NCBI GenBank assembly: GCA_028284125.1
Contig: JANQSI010000001.1
Coordinates: forward strand, 1 to 64,000
DNA: 64,000 bases
Origin: Cyclobacteriaceae bacterium
GTDB lineage: Bacteria; Bacteroidota; Bacteroidia; Cytophagales; Cyclobacteriaceae
Direction of reading: 5' to 3'
In this document: piece by piece, positions 37,047-44,982 of the stretch
How the letters are laid out: each line of letters begins with the position of its first letter
How positions within the stretch are numbered: position 1 is the first letter of the stretch
Position numbers and translations under genes: made by a program
The notes under the pieces: generated by a model
Told to the model about the DNA's origin: nothing
The model's input: only the letters and a program-made list of their open reading frames with translations
Database searches by the model: none

Positions 37047-37880
37047 ATGAAAACATTCAATTTTAGGATAATGAAAATACAAAAACTATATACACTACTA
37101 ATTGCACTCCTAATGCTGATGCAATTTGAAGGAACCGCACAAAGTTCCAGCAAACAAGAATACACGCTACCACTCAGCAATCCTGGTCAACCAGGGAAAC
37201 TGTACGCCAAGCTACATAGAGGAGCTATCAAGGTCGAGGGTTATTCTGGTAAAGATGTAATTGTAACAGTTCTTCCCGGGGATGACGATGACGAAGATGG
37301 TTATTCCTCAAGATCGTCACTTAGAAGGATTCCTAACACCGCTACTCAATTTGAAATTGTAGAACAAAACAACGAAGTAAGAATCCAGGGAGTGAACAAC
37401 AAGCACATCAACTTTGAGGTAAAAGTCCCGACAGATTTCTCGCTGCAACTGAACACTCACCATGATGGATATATTGAAGTTTCAGATGTAAATGGAGAAA
37501 TAGTAGCTGACGGACATCACGAAGATATCGTTCTGAGGAACATTGGTGGATCTGCGATTGTAGATACACATCACGGTGAAATCAAAGTTTCTTTCACATC
37601 AGTTACAAAAGGAACACCAATGGCTTTCAGTACCTATCATGGAGATATTGATGTCTCTTTCCCAGCAGGGATCGATGGATCTACGAAGATAAAAACGACA
37701 AAAGGTGAGATCTACACGGATTTTGATATTGACCTTAAAGTAGAGTCTGCAGTTGTGAAATCAGGAGGATCAGGAACAAAAATAGAAGTAGGTGGCTGGT
37801 TAAGAGGAGATATTGGTTCTGGTGGAGCAGAATATTTGTTTAGTACTTACCACGGAGATGTAATTCTTAGAGAGAAGTGA
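37047..37880 (+). CDS. DUF4097-family beta-repeat envelope protein, paralogue of the previous gene
   Basis: 277 residues; the signal peptide (MKIQKLYTLLIALLMLMQFE, before GTAQ) fits an internal ATG at 37071 better, but the ATG at 37047 is also possible. It carries the same His turns as its neighbour: NTHHDGYIE, DGHHEDIVL, DTHHGEIKV, STYHGDIDV, STYHGDVIL. An acidic stretch PGDDDDEDGYSS lies near residue 83. It is clearly a tandem paralogue of 36189-37043. Last gene of the operon; a strong terminator follows after 19 bp. Function unknown, presumed periplasmic or surface-exposed. Confidence 0.78.
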   Translation: MKTFNFRIMKIQKLYTLLIALLMLMQFEGTAQSSSKQEYTLPLSNPGQPGKLYAKLHRGAIKVEGYSGKDVIVTVLPGDDDDEDGYSSRSSLRRIPNTATQFEIVEQNNEVRIQGVNNKHINFEVKVPTDFSLQLNTHHDGYIEVSDVNGEIVADGHHEDIVLRNIGGSAIVDTHHGEIKVSFTSVTKGTPMAFSTYHGDIDVSFPAGIDGSTKIKTTKGEIYTDFDIDLKVESAVVKSGGSGTKIEVGGWLRGDIGSGGAEYLFSTYHGDVILREK

Positions 37881-37899
37881 AAACCTCTCAACCTATGAG

Positions 37900-37930
37900 A
37901 AATGCCAATGAGAATTCATTGGCATTTTTT
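37900..37930 (+). terminator. Rho-independent terminator of the second ECF operon
   Basis: AAATGCCAATGA and TCATTGGCATTT form a perfect 12-bp stem around GAAT, with six T residues at the 3' side. Confidence 0.93.
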
Positions 37931-37983
37931 ATTTCTAAATGATTTGAAAAACTGGTTGAGAAATTGATAAGGCTCTTCTTTGC

Positions 37984-37991
37984 TAGATTTG
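37984..37991 (+). promoter_or_regulatory. TAnnTTTG -7 element before the STAS-like/kinase operon
   Basis: TAGATTTG is an exact match to the Bacteroidetes -7 consensus. The ATG of the first gene follows 19 bases later. No clear -33 TTTG is visible at the ideal distance. Confidence 0.5.
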
Positions 37992-38010
37992 TCATGATCT
38001 AAGAATTTGT

Positions 38011-38403
38011 ATGAAAAAAACAACTGAAACTACAGAAGAAATTGTTTGGATATACAACAGAGAAAAAAAGATCATCTATTACGAAGAGCCATACTCTACA
38101 ACCAAAGAACAACTTGACCACAATTTTCAAAGGATTTCCAAATTGAGTCGGGAATTTGGAAAGTTCTTTTTAATCGTTGATTTAACAAAGGCATCAAGGC
38201 CTAACGCAGAAATCCGACAGCATATTCATCAAAAGTTCGCTATTATAAAATCTACAGTAATTCACGTTTCCATTTTCACAGAAAAAAATCTTCTACTTAA
38301 CATGGCAGCCACCTTTGTCATGAAAAAAACCGGATTACCATCGTTTTCTATTCACAAAAAATTAGCCGAAGCAGAGAAAGCAATTGAAAAACACCAAGGA
38401 TAG
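38011..38403 (+). CDS. STAS/SpoIIAA-like protein preceding a histidine kinase
   Basis: 130 residues with no signal or membrane segment. The pattern strand (EEIVWIYNREKKIIYY), helix, strand (KFFLIVDLTKASRPNAEIRQ), helix, strand (TVIHVSIFTEKNLLLNMAAT) and the final FSIHKKLAEAEKAIEKH resemble the STAS/SpoIIAA-like fold, in which IVDLTKASRP corresponds to the region that often carries the regulatory Ser. Overlap of 20 bp with the kinase gene implies co-translation and a shared pathway. The fold call is tentative, made from pattern and not from a search. Confidence 0.55.
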   Translation: MKKTTETTEEIVWIYNREKKIIYYEEPYSTTKEQLDHNFQRISKLSREFGKFFLIVDLTKASRPNAEIRQHIHQKFAIIKSTVIHVSIFTEKNLLLNMAATFVMKKTGLPSFSIHKKLAEAEKAIEKHQG

Positions 38404-39280
38404 AAATATTACCAATGAGATCCTGAATCATATACTCGAAATCACCTCGGGTAAGTGCAGCATTACAGAGAAAAGCATTTTGGAAGAAAAAAATGAAGAT
38501 CTTCAGCTTATTCTTGGCGGGCTTCTCCATATGCACGAAGATTTCCAGTTGCAAGTGAGTAAGCTGAAGAAAAACGAGCAGCTCGAAAAATTGAATTCTC
38601 AACTCACAGCTAAAAACCGTGAAATGGAACAATTTGCTTATATCGCCTCTCATGATTTACAAGAGCCTGTTCGCACCATTTCAAATTTTGCCAAACTACT
38701 TGATACCAACTATTCCGGAAAATTCGATGAGACTGCTGATAAGAGTCTGAAATTCATCATTGAGGCTTCAGATCGTATGAGCTCCCTCATTAAAGGACTG
38801 CTTGATTATTCCAGAATTGGCAGAGAAATAAGACTCGCTACAGTCAATTGCAATCAACTTTTGGTTGATATAAAGTACGATTTATCAACTATCATTGAAG
38901 AAACTGGAACTACACTCGAAGTAGGTGATCTACCCAACATTCTTGGAAATCCAACAGACATCCGACTGGTCTTTCAAAACCTGATTAACAATTCAATTAA
39001 ATTCAGAAAACAAGACGTGTCTCCGAGAATTAAAATCTCTTGCAAAAAGCAAAAAACTAATTGGAAGTTTGCTTCTAGCGACAATGGAATAGGTTTTGAA
39101 AACAAACACAGCAAAAAAATCTTTCACATTTTTCAGAGACTACACAGCCGAAAGGATTATGATGGAACCGGGATCGGACTGTCGCATTGCAGAAAAATAG
39201 TGGAGCTTCATGGTGGAAAAATTTGGGCAGAATCTAAACCAAATGAGGGAACAACGTTTTATTTTACGATCCCAAATTAA
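38384..39280 (+). CDS. Cytoplasmic sensor histidine kinase
   Basis: 298 residues from a TTG start. There is no membrane helix and no PAS or GAF domain; about 60 N-terminal residues and a coiled coil (about 55-85) lead to the H box YIASHDLQEPVRTISNFAKL (His about 90). The ATPase part has the N box FQNLINNSIKFR, G1 SSDNGIGFE, F box KKIFHIFQRLH and G2 DGTGIGLSHCRKIVELHGG. The type resembles bacteriophytochrome-like or Bacteroidetes hybrid kinases (HisKA/HATPase). The input must come from a partner, perhaps the STAS-like protein whose gene overlaps by 20 bp. A single-domain response regulator follows after 5 bp. Confidence 0.92.
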   Translation: MKNTKDRNITNEILNHILEITSGKCSITEKSILEEKNEDLQLILGGLLHMHEDFQLQVSKLKKNEQLEKLNSQLTAKNREMEQFAYIASHDLQEPVRTISNFAKLLDTNYSGKFDETADKSLKFIIEASDRMSSLIKGLLDYSRIGREIRLATVNCNQLLVDIKYDLSTIIEETGTTLEVGDLPNILGNPTDIRLVFQNLINNSIKFRKQDVSPRIKISCKKQKTNWKFASSDNGIGFENKHSKKIFHIFQRLHSRKDYDGTGIGLSHCRKIVELHGGKIWAESKPNEGTTFYFTIPN

Positions 39281-39285
39281 CACCA

Positions 39286-39702
39286 ATGAAGAACAAACTG
39301 AATTGCGTCTTACTAATCGATGATGACGAATCGACAAATTTTCTTCATGAGATTATCATCAACCAAGCGGAGATTACTAACAAAGTAATCGCACGCCAAA
39401 GTGGTAGTTCAGCCCTTGAATACCTCCGTCAGAAGAAAATGAATGGAGAATACCCTCAACCAGATCTGATTTTTCTGGACATAAACATGCCGGGAATGAA
39501 TGGTTGGGAGTTTCTCGAAGAATACAAACAGCTTGAAAAAGCTCAACAAGGAAAATTTGTGGTTGTTATGTTGACCACATCACTCCATCCAGAGGATGAA
39601 GAACGAGCTAAGGGAATGTCTGAGATCAATGATTTTATGAACAAGCCTTTGACCGTTGAGATGCTTCACGAAGTGATAGAAAAGTACTTTCCCGATCATT
39701 AA
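39286..39702 (+). CDS. Single-domain response regulator (Rcp1/CheY-like)
   Basis: 138 residues, receiver domain only. The acidic pocket is LLIDDDEST, the phospho-acceptor is D65 in FLDINMPGMNGWEFL, the Thr switch is MLTTSLHPEDEER, and the Lys is in NKPLTVEML. The lack of an output domain suggests action by protein contact or a phosphorelay. The partner is almost certainly the kinase 5 bp upstream; that kinase type and such receivers (Rcp1 group) commonly pair. Confidence 0.93.
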   Translation: MKNKLNCVLLIDDDESTNFLHEIIINQAEITNKVIARQSGSSALEYLRQKKMNGEYPQPDLIFLDINMPGMNGWEFLEEYKQLEKAQQGKFVVVMLTTSLHPEDEERAKGMSEINDFMNKPLTVEMLHEVIEKYFPDH

Positions 39703-39714
39703 TAAGGTTTAGCC

Positions 39715-40077
39715 ATGAAACTCAATCCTGAAGTCGACGAATATCTCAAGAACAAGAACCATCCACTTACTGCAGAAATTCAACGAGTTAGGGAAATCAT
39801 CATGGCCACAGATGATAAGGTAGAAGAAACGATTAAGTGGAGCAGTCCTACTTTCATGTATAAAGGAAACATTGCCTCCTATTTCATGAATGCCAAAAAA
39901 CATGTGAGTTTAATGTTTCATAAAGGAGCCAACATCAAGGATGAGAACGGTCTACTCGAAGGTGATGGCAAAGAGGCAAGAACCGCTAAGTTTTATGATC
40001 TCGATGATATAGAAAGCAAAAAAGAAGCACTAGAGGCGGTTGTCAAAGAATGGATCCGAATGCAAGATGCTAACTAA
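39715..40077 (+). CDS. DUF1801 (YdhG-like) protein
   Basis: 120 residues. The motif VEETIKWSSPTFMYKGNIAS and the later VSLMFHKGANIKDENGLLEG, GKEARTAKFYDLDDIESKKE fit the DUF1801/YdhG family, small cytoplasmic proteins of unknown function (some bind iron or haem-like ligands in their deep pocket). It lies 12 bp after the response regulator and may be the last gene of that transcript; the functional link is unclear. Confidence 0.85.
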   Translation: MKLNPEVDEYLKNKNHPLTAEIQRVREIIMATDDKVEETIKWSSPTFMYKGNIASYFMNAKKHVSLMFHKGANIKDENGLLEGDGKEARTAKFYDLDDIESKKEALEAVVKEWIRMQDAN

Positions 40078-40126
40078 CTGAGTTTATCACTCTCCTCTCC
40101 TCTCCTCTTTTCCTACTGTTTTTCAT

Positions 40127-40200
40127 ATTTATTCTCAAAAATAGAAACATATTAATCCGAACTGACGTACTTACATTTATTCTCAAAAATAGAAACATAT
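40127..40200 (+). repeat. 26-bp direct repeat immediately upstream of padR
   Basis: Identical 26-base units at 40127-40152 and 40175-40200, 48 bp apart (start to start), both containing TTCTCAAAAATAGAAACAT. The second unit ends exactly at the base before the PadR ATG. A PadR operator pair or promoter duplication is the likeliest reading. Confidence 0.85.
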
Positions 40201-40527
40201 ATGAAAGGCTATTTAGGTGAATTTGAAGAACTCGTCCTGCTGACGATTGCGAACCTTGGAGAAGATGCTTACGGGCTTGCCATTTTACGTGATATCAACG
40301 AACGGGCAAAACGAAACTTAAGCATTGGGGCAATACATTCCACACTGACCCGTCTCGAAGAAAAAGGATTCATTACCTCCTACCAAGGTGAACCGACAAA
40401 AGAGCGAGGTGGTAGAAGAAAACGATACTTTGAATTAACAAGTAGTGCCATTACCGGACTCAACGATATGAAATCGCTAAGAGACCAACTCTGGGCAAAC
40501 GCCAAGGTGGAACTTACTTTAAAATGA
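40201..40527 (+). CDS. PadR-family transcriptional regulator
   Basis: 108 residues, the short PadR form: winged helix at about 5-85 (GEFEELVLLTIANLGEDAYG, SIGAIHSTLTRLEEKGFITS, GRRKRYFELTSSAITGL) and a short C-terminal dimer helix. It probably represses its own operon; an identical 26-bp repeat sits right before its start codon. The permease gene begins 4 bp before its stop (ATGA), so the two are translationally coupled. PadR plus a permease-prefix FtsX protein is a recurring pair in Bacteroidetes and Acidobacteria, from memory. Confidence 0.93.
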   Translation: MKGYLGEFEELVLLTIANLGEDAYGLAILRDINERAKRNLSIGAIHSTLTRLEEKGFITSYQGEPTKERGGRRKRYFELTSSAITGLNDMKSLRDQLWANAKVELTLK

Positions 40528-43160
40528 AAAGCGAGCGAAAAATAGAATCTCCAAGACTAGCACGAAGTTTTTTCAAATGGTGGTCGCAACGAGCAGATAC
40601 AGACGATTTGCTTGGTGATATTGATGAATATTTTCAAATCAACGTTGATGAGAAAGGGAAATCAAAAGCTCAATTCATTTACTTCCGACAAGTTTTATCA
40701 CTCTCCTTTTCCTATGCCTTAAAGAAGCGAAAAAGGTCCGCTTCGTACTCAAATTATTATTATCCCAAAAACTCAATTTCTATGTTCAAGAACTATTTCA
40801 AAATCGCGTTACGAAATTTCGCTAAGCAAAAACTGTTTACACTCATCAACATTGGTGGACTAGCGATGGGGATGTCTGTTAGTTTGTTAATTCTCGCCGT
40901 GCTCAATCAAGTTGTTCAATTCGATGATTTTCAAGAAAACAAGGATGACATTCACCGTGTGGTGACAAATGTAAGAGACCAGGAGGAAAATAGAACTTAC
41001 GCCACTACCTCCCAGAGCATTTATGATGCATTCAATAATGATTATCCAGGGATACAAAACCTTACGAGAATTAACTATGGATTTGATCCTATTATCATTC
41101 ATCAAGACAATGAAATAGAGCTTTCTGGAGTCTATACCGATCCTGATTACTTCAATATGTTCTCCTTTGATTTAAAAAGCGGAGATAAGAATACTGCCCT
41201 TAGCGAACCAAATAGCATCATTCTTTCCTCAGAAATGGCCATAAAGTTCTTTCCCGACAAAAATCCTGTGGGTTTGATTCTTAACTCAAAAGAAATGGGT
41301 GATTTTAAAATCACCGGAGTTCTTGAAGAACATCCAAGGCAAACTCACTTAAAGTTTGACGCACTTGCCTCCTACAGTTCATTGGAGCAAAGAAGGAGCA
41401 TAAGTGTGACCGAAAAATGGCAAATATACTGGCGAGACTATGTCTACCTTCACTTTGAAGAGGATAAATCACCAACAGATTTTGGTGCTGCATTGAATGA
41501 CTTGTCTGCAAAAACCAATGAGTTTTATGATGACAGAACAATAACATACGATTTGCAAGCATTCACTAAGATCAGTCCAGGGCGAAACTTGAATAACGAT
41601 AACACTCCCTTCGACTGGTTGATGACCATTCTACTTTTCTTCATGGGATTCTTGATCTTAATTCCAGCGTGTTTTAATTATACGAACCTCATGATTGCCA
41701 GAGCCCTTAAGCGAGCCAAGGAAATTGGGATTAGAAAAGTGGTCGGAAGCAGTAGAAAGCAAATCGCTTATCAGTTTATTGTAGAAGCTGTAATCCTGAC
41801 CAGTATTGCCCTTATCGGAACAATTTTCATATTCACTATGATAAGAGCAGAGTTTTCCAATATGGTCGCTGGATCAGAAATGTTAGACTTATCACTGACC
41901 CCTAGAATGATTGGATGGTTCATTGTTTTCGGTTTATTAACCGGATTGGGTGCAGGTGTTTTTCCGGCGTTATATTTTTCTAAAATTGAACCCTTACAGT
42001 CACTTAAGACAGAAATTTCCACAAAATCTGTAAGTATATCAGTGGTCAGGAAATCATTGATGGTTGTACAATTTGTCATTTCCCTGGTATTCATCATCGG
42101 CATTGGCGTAATCATCAAGCAGCACAAAGACATGCTCAGCTACAACCTGGGATTTGATAAAAACAACGTTCTCGCGGTTCCGCTAAAAGGAATAGATGAA
42201 CAATTACTATATAATGAGTTTAGTGCAACCTCAGGAGTTAATAGTATTAGCCTCTCATCAAACATGCCAGGGCTTGAAGCGGGATTAAACTGGACAACAG
42301 TGAAGCAAACGGATAACCTGGAGGATTCTCTTCTAGCCTACCAAATCTTCATCGATGAAAACTTCATCCCCTCCTTGGGTTTCAAAATCAAGTGGGGAGA
42401 AAATTTTGAAAGTACCAACCAGAAAACCAATGAGCGTTTTCTAGTGAATGAGGAATTCATGCGAATAAATCGTATCATCAATTCTGAAGGTGACTCATTA
42501 AGTTTCGAGATTGCCGGACAGCAAAAAGGCACAATCGTTGGCGTTATTGAAAATTTCAACTTCATGCAGCTCAACATGGACATTTCTCCGCTAATTCTCA
42601 GACAATCAACAGAAGAAGCCAGATATGCATTGCTTAAAGTCAATGGAGAAGATATCATTAGAACAATAGACCAATTAGAAAAGAAATGGGAAACCATAGA
42701 CCAAGACCTCACATTTGAATCTTTCTTTCTTGACCATCGCATTGAAGAATCCTATGAATCAACATTAGGAATCTTAAAGATATTCAGCTTTCTGGGAGCA
42801 TTATCTATTACCATATCCTGCATCGGTTTGTTGGGAATGGTGGTCTATTTTACCGAAAATCGAGTGAAAGAAGTAGCTGTTAGAAAAATCATGGGAGCTT
42901 CTTTGATGGATCTTTACAAAGTTTTGGGTTGGAGTTTCTTCAGACTATTGGTGATCGCAACGCTTATTGCTACTCCTATTGCCTACATCTTTTACGACAA
43001 AGCGTTCGTCAATATGATCAATAAATACAATGTAGGTGTCGGATGGATGGAGATACTACTCAGCATTTTATTCATGTTCGCTCTCGGGGGTTTACCTATC
43101 CTTTGGATGGTGAAAAAGATTTCCAACGTAAATCCGGCAAACAACTTGAGAATGGAATGA
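40524..43160 (+). CDS. FtsX/MacB-type ABC permease with permease-prefix domain
   Basis: 878 residues. A cytoplasmic prefix (about 1-75, SFFKWWSQRADTDDLLGDID) is followed by the MacB-type architecture: TM1 (about 108-130, INIGGLAMGMSVSLLILAVL), a large periplasmic core, three TMs with the FtsX signature (KRAKEIGIRKVVGSSRKQIA), a second half with another TM (MVVQFVISLVFIIGIGVIIK), a second periplasmic core, and the end with ENRVKEVAVRKIMGASLMDL and two final TMs. Such fused double FtsX permeases act with a separate ATPase in mechanotransmission or efflux; no ATPase gene is present here. Controlled presumably by the coupled PadR regulator. Confidence 0.92.
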   Translation: MKSERKIESPRLARSFFKWWSQRADTDDLLGDIDEYFQINVDEKGKSKAQFIYFRQVLSLSFSYALKKRKRSASYSNYYYPKNSISMFKNYFKIALRNFAKQKLFTLINIGGLAMGMSVSLLILAVLNQVVQFDDFQENKDDIHRVVTNVRDQEENRTYATTSQSIYDAFNNDYPGIQNLTRINYGFDPIIIHQDNEIELSGVYTDPDYFNMFSFDLKSGDKNTALSEPNSIILSSEMAIKFFPDKNPVGLILNSKEMGDFKITGVLEEHPRQTHLKFDALASYSSLEQRRSISVTEKWQIYWRDYVYLHFEEDKSPTDFGAALNDLSAKTNEFYDDRTITYDLQAFTKISPGRNLNNDNTPFDWLMTILLFFMGFLILIPACFNYTNLMIARALKRAKEIGIRKVVGSSRKQIAYQFIVEAVILTSIALIGTIFIFTMIRAEFSNMVAGSEMLDLSLTPRMIGWFIVFGLLTGLGAGVFPALYFSKIEPLQSLKTEISTKSVSISVVRKSLMVVQFVISLVFIIGIGVIIKQHKDMLSYNLGFDKNNVLAVPLKGIDEQLLYNEFSATSGVNSISLSSNMPGLEAGLNWTTVKQTDNLEDSLLAYQIFIDENFIPSLGFKIKWGENFESTNQKTNERFLVNEEFMRINRIINSEGDSLSFEIAGQQKGTIVGVIENFNFMQLNMDISPLILRQSTEEARYALLKVNGEDIIRTIDQLEKKWETIDQDLTFESFFLDHRIEESYESTLGILKIFSFLGALSITISCIGLLGMVVYFTENRVKEVAVRKIMGASLMDLYKVLGWSFFRLLVIATLIATPIAYIFYDKAFVNMINKYNVGVGWMEILLSILFMFALGGLPILWMVKKISNVNPANNLRME

Positions 43161-43341
43161 TTCATCTAAAACTCCTACTCTTTTGCGTAGGATTTAGAAT
43201 CATGATGCAGAACTAAGATCATTTCCGAAATGTCTATTCTGTTCATTAAAACCTTGAAAAATCCACCCAACACTTTTAGATGCCAAAAAATATGAATAAT
43301 GCTTAAATTGATCGGATTAACCAAACCGAGTCTATCAGCTA

Positions 43342-44886
43342 ATGAGCACTTCATCTCTAAAAAACCATTCAATAGTTTCTTTTATAATTCTAGCAATCTG
43401 CCTGGTTTCCTGTCAACCCGCAGCTCAAAAATCAGATTTTAAGGTTGCAGTCGTTCGATACATGCATGAGACCTGCACCTTCTGTCCAGGTGGTGATACA
43501 CAAACGGAAGATTGGCGGGGTCTCGCCGGGGGTGAAGACCTTCTCAATTCAGGCGGATACATTGGAGGATTTGTCAAAAGAGCAAGGGATTATGGCGACA
43601 TTTCCCTTATCGGAGTAAGATCTCCAGGCGGTGTATTTGGAGGTTCTTCCAGAAGTTGGAATAGTGAAGAAAGCTTCGATCACTTCATGGGAATGATCTT
43701 AGAGGATATTAATGCGAACATGCCACTGGATGGTGTGTATTTAGCATTGCATGGAGCTATGGCTACAAGAAACATTCCGCGTCCGGAAGCAGAAATCGCG
43801 AAGCGAATTAGAGAAGTTGTTGGACCTGACGTACCAATTGTCGCAACTTTTGATCTACATGGAAATGAAGACGAGGAATTTCTCCAGTGGGCGGATGGAG
43901 CTTTCACGACAAAACGATACCCGCACTATGACGCCTATCTCCAAGGTGAACGAGCAGCTCATTACATGAGAAATATGATGCTGGGAACCTACAAACCAGC
44001 TAAAGCCACACGAAAGCCAGGGATCATATCTGCTACCGTTGCTCAATGGACGGGTCAGTCCCCATCAATGGATTTAATGGAAAGAGCTAGAAGATGGGAA
44101 TCTCGACACCCGGATGTATTTGTCAATGTATTCTTTGGGTTTCCATGGTCTGATGTTCCGGATGTCGGAACAACTATTCAAGTCATGACCAATGGAGATC
44201 AAAAATTAGCTGACAGCATCGCTGATGACGTGAATGAATTTGCGTGGCGTACCCGAAAAGAATTTGTAGATCGAGATTATCCAATGCCAGATGTTGCTGC
44301 CAATAGAACTGTTGAAGCAGTTAGAAAAGGTGAAGTTCCAGTCGTGTTGGGTAACTACTCAGACAGGCCGGGTGATGCAACCTGGATTTTGAAAGCACTT
44401 ATGTCAAAAAATTTGGAAAACATTATCTACAGCGCACTAAGAGACGAAAAAGTCCTGGACTCACTTGCAAAAACCAATGCTCAAGTTGGCGATTCATTTG
44501 ATTTCGAAGTAGGTGGATTTACAGGACCGCAAGCCGGAACACCAATTAGACTGAAAGGAACGATCAAATATTTTGGTCCTCGTTGGGGATATGATAATAT
44601 AGCTGCTGTTGAGCTTCCTGGAAATAACCTGGTAATTGTTGTACCCGCATATGAACAGATCATTTACCCATCACAGCTAACATTTGACACGATCAACGCA
44701 GATGATTATGAAATCTTCGTGGTGAACTCAAGAGTACATTTCAGACGTGGCTTTGACGAGACCGGGTATGCAAAAACCATTATGGTCGTGGACGCGCCTG
44801 GTCCTTGGTTTGGTACGACACGACTCAATGCTTTGGACTACCAAAATGTAGATATACAGTCGTTGTATCCATATAACAGAAAGTAG
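43342..44886 (+). CDS. M81-family metallopeptidase (MlrC/microcystinase-like) lipoprotein
   Basis: 514 residues with a lipoprotein signal (FIILAICLVSCQPAAQ, Cys about 23). The N-terminal metal motif is VVRYMHETCTFCPGG, then LALHGAMATRNIPRPEAEIA, VATFDLHGNEDEE and TTKRYPHYDAYLQGERA carry the conserved His/Asp residues. The C-terminal domain (about 350-510) contains FEVGGFTGPQAGTPIRLKG and NSRVHFRRGFDETGYAKTI. The family includes MlrC of microcystin breakdown, but most members act on unknown peptides. The two Cys residues close to the first His (HETCTFC) are unusual. A single gene, anchored in the outer or inner membrane. Confidence 0.9.
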   Translation: MSTSSLKNHSIVSFIILAICLVSCQPAAQKSDFKVAVVRYMHETCTFCPGGDTQTEDWRGLAGGEDLLNSGGYIGGFVKRARDYGDISLIGVRSPGGVFGGSSRSWNSEESFDHFMGMILEDINANMPLDGVYLALHGAMATRNIPRPEAEIAKRIREVVGPDVPIVATFDLHGNEDEEFLQWADGAFTTKRYPHYDAYLQGERAAHYMRNMMLGTYKPAKATRKPGIISATVAQWTGQSPSMDLMERARRWESRHPDVFVNVFFGFPWSDVPDVGTTIQVMTNGDQKLADSIADDVNEFAWRTRKEFVDRDYPMPDVAANRTVEAVRKGEVPVVLGNYSDRPGDATWILKALMSKNLENIIYSALRDEKVLDSLAKTNAQVGDSFDFEVGGFTGPQAGTPIRLKGTIKYFGPRWGYDNIAAVELPGNNLVIVVPAYEQIIYPSQLTFDTINADDYEIFVVNSRVHFRRGFDETGYAKTIMVVDAPGPWFGTTRLNALDYQNVDIQSLYPYNRK

Positions 44887-44982
44887 ATTAAAAGTTTGCA
44901 CATAATTAGAATAGTTGATTTGCTATTTTCAGGACACCATTGAAATCGGTAAATTGACACTAGAAATTAACAAAACCTTTCA

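Noticed and set aside
43165-43197. Hairpin CTAAA..TCCTAC / GTAGGA..TTTAG after the permease gene as terminator
   Set aside because: The stem is real, but no T run follows, so I did not list it as a rho-independent terminator.
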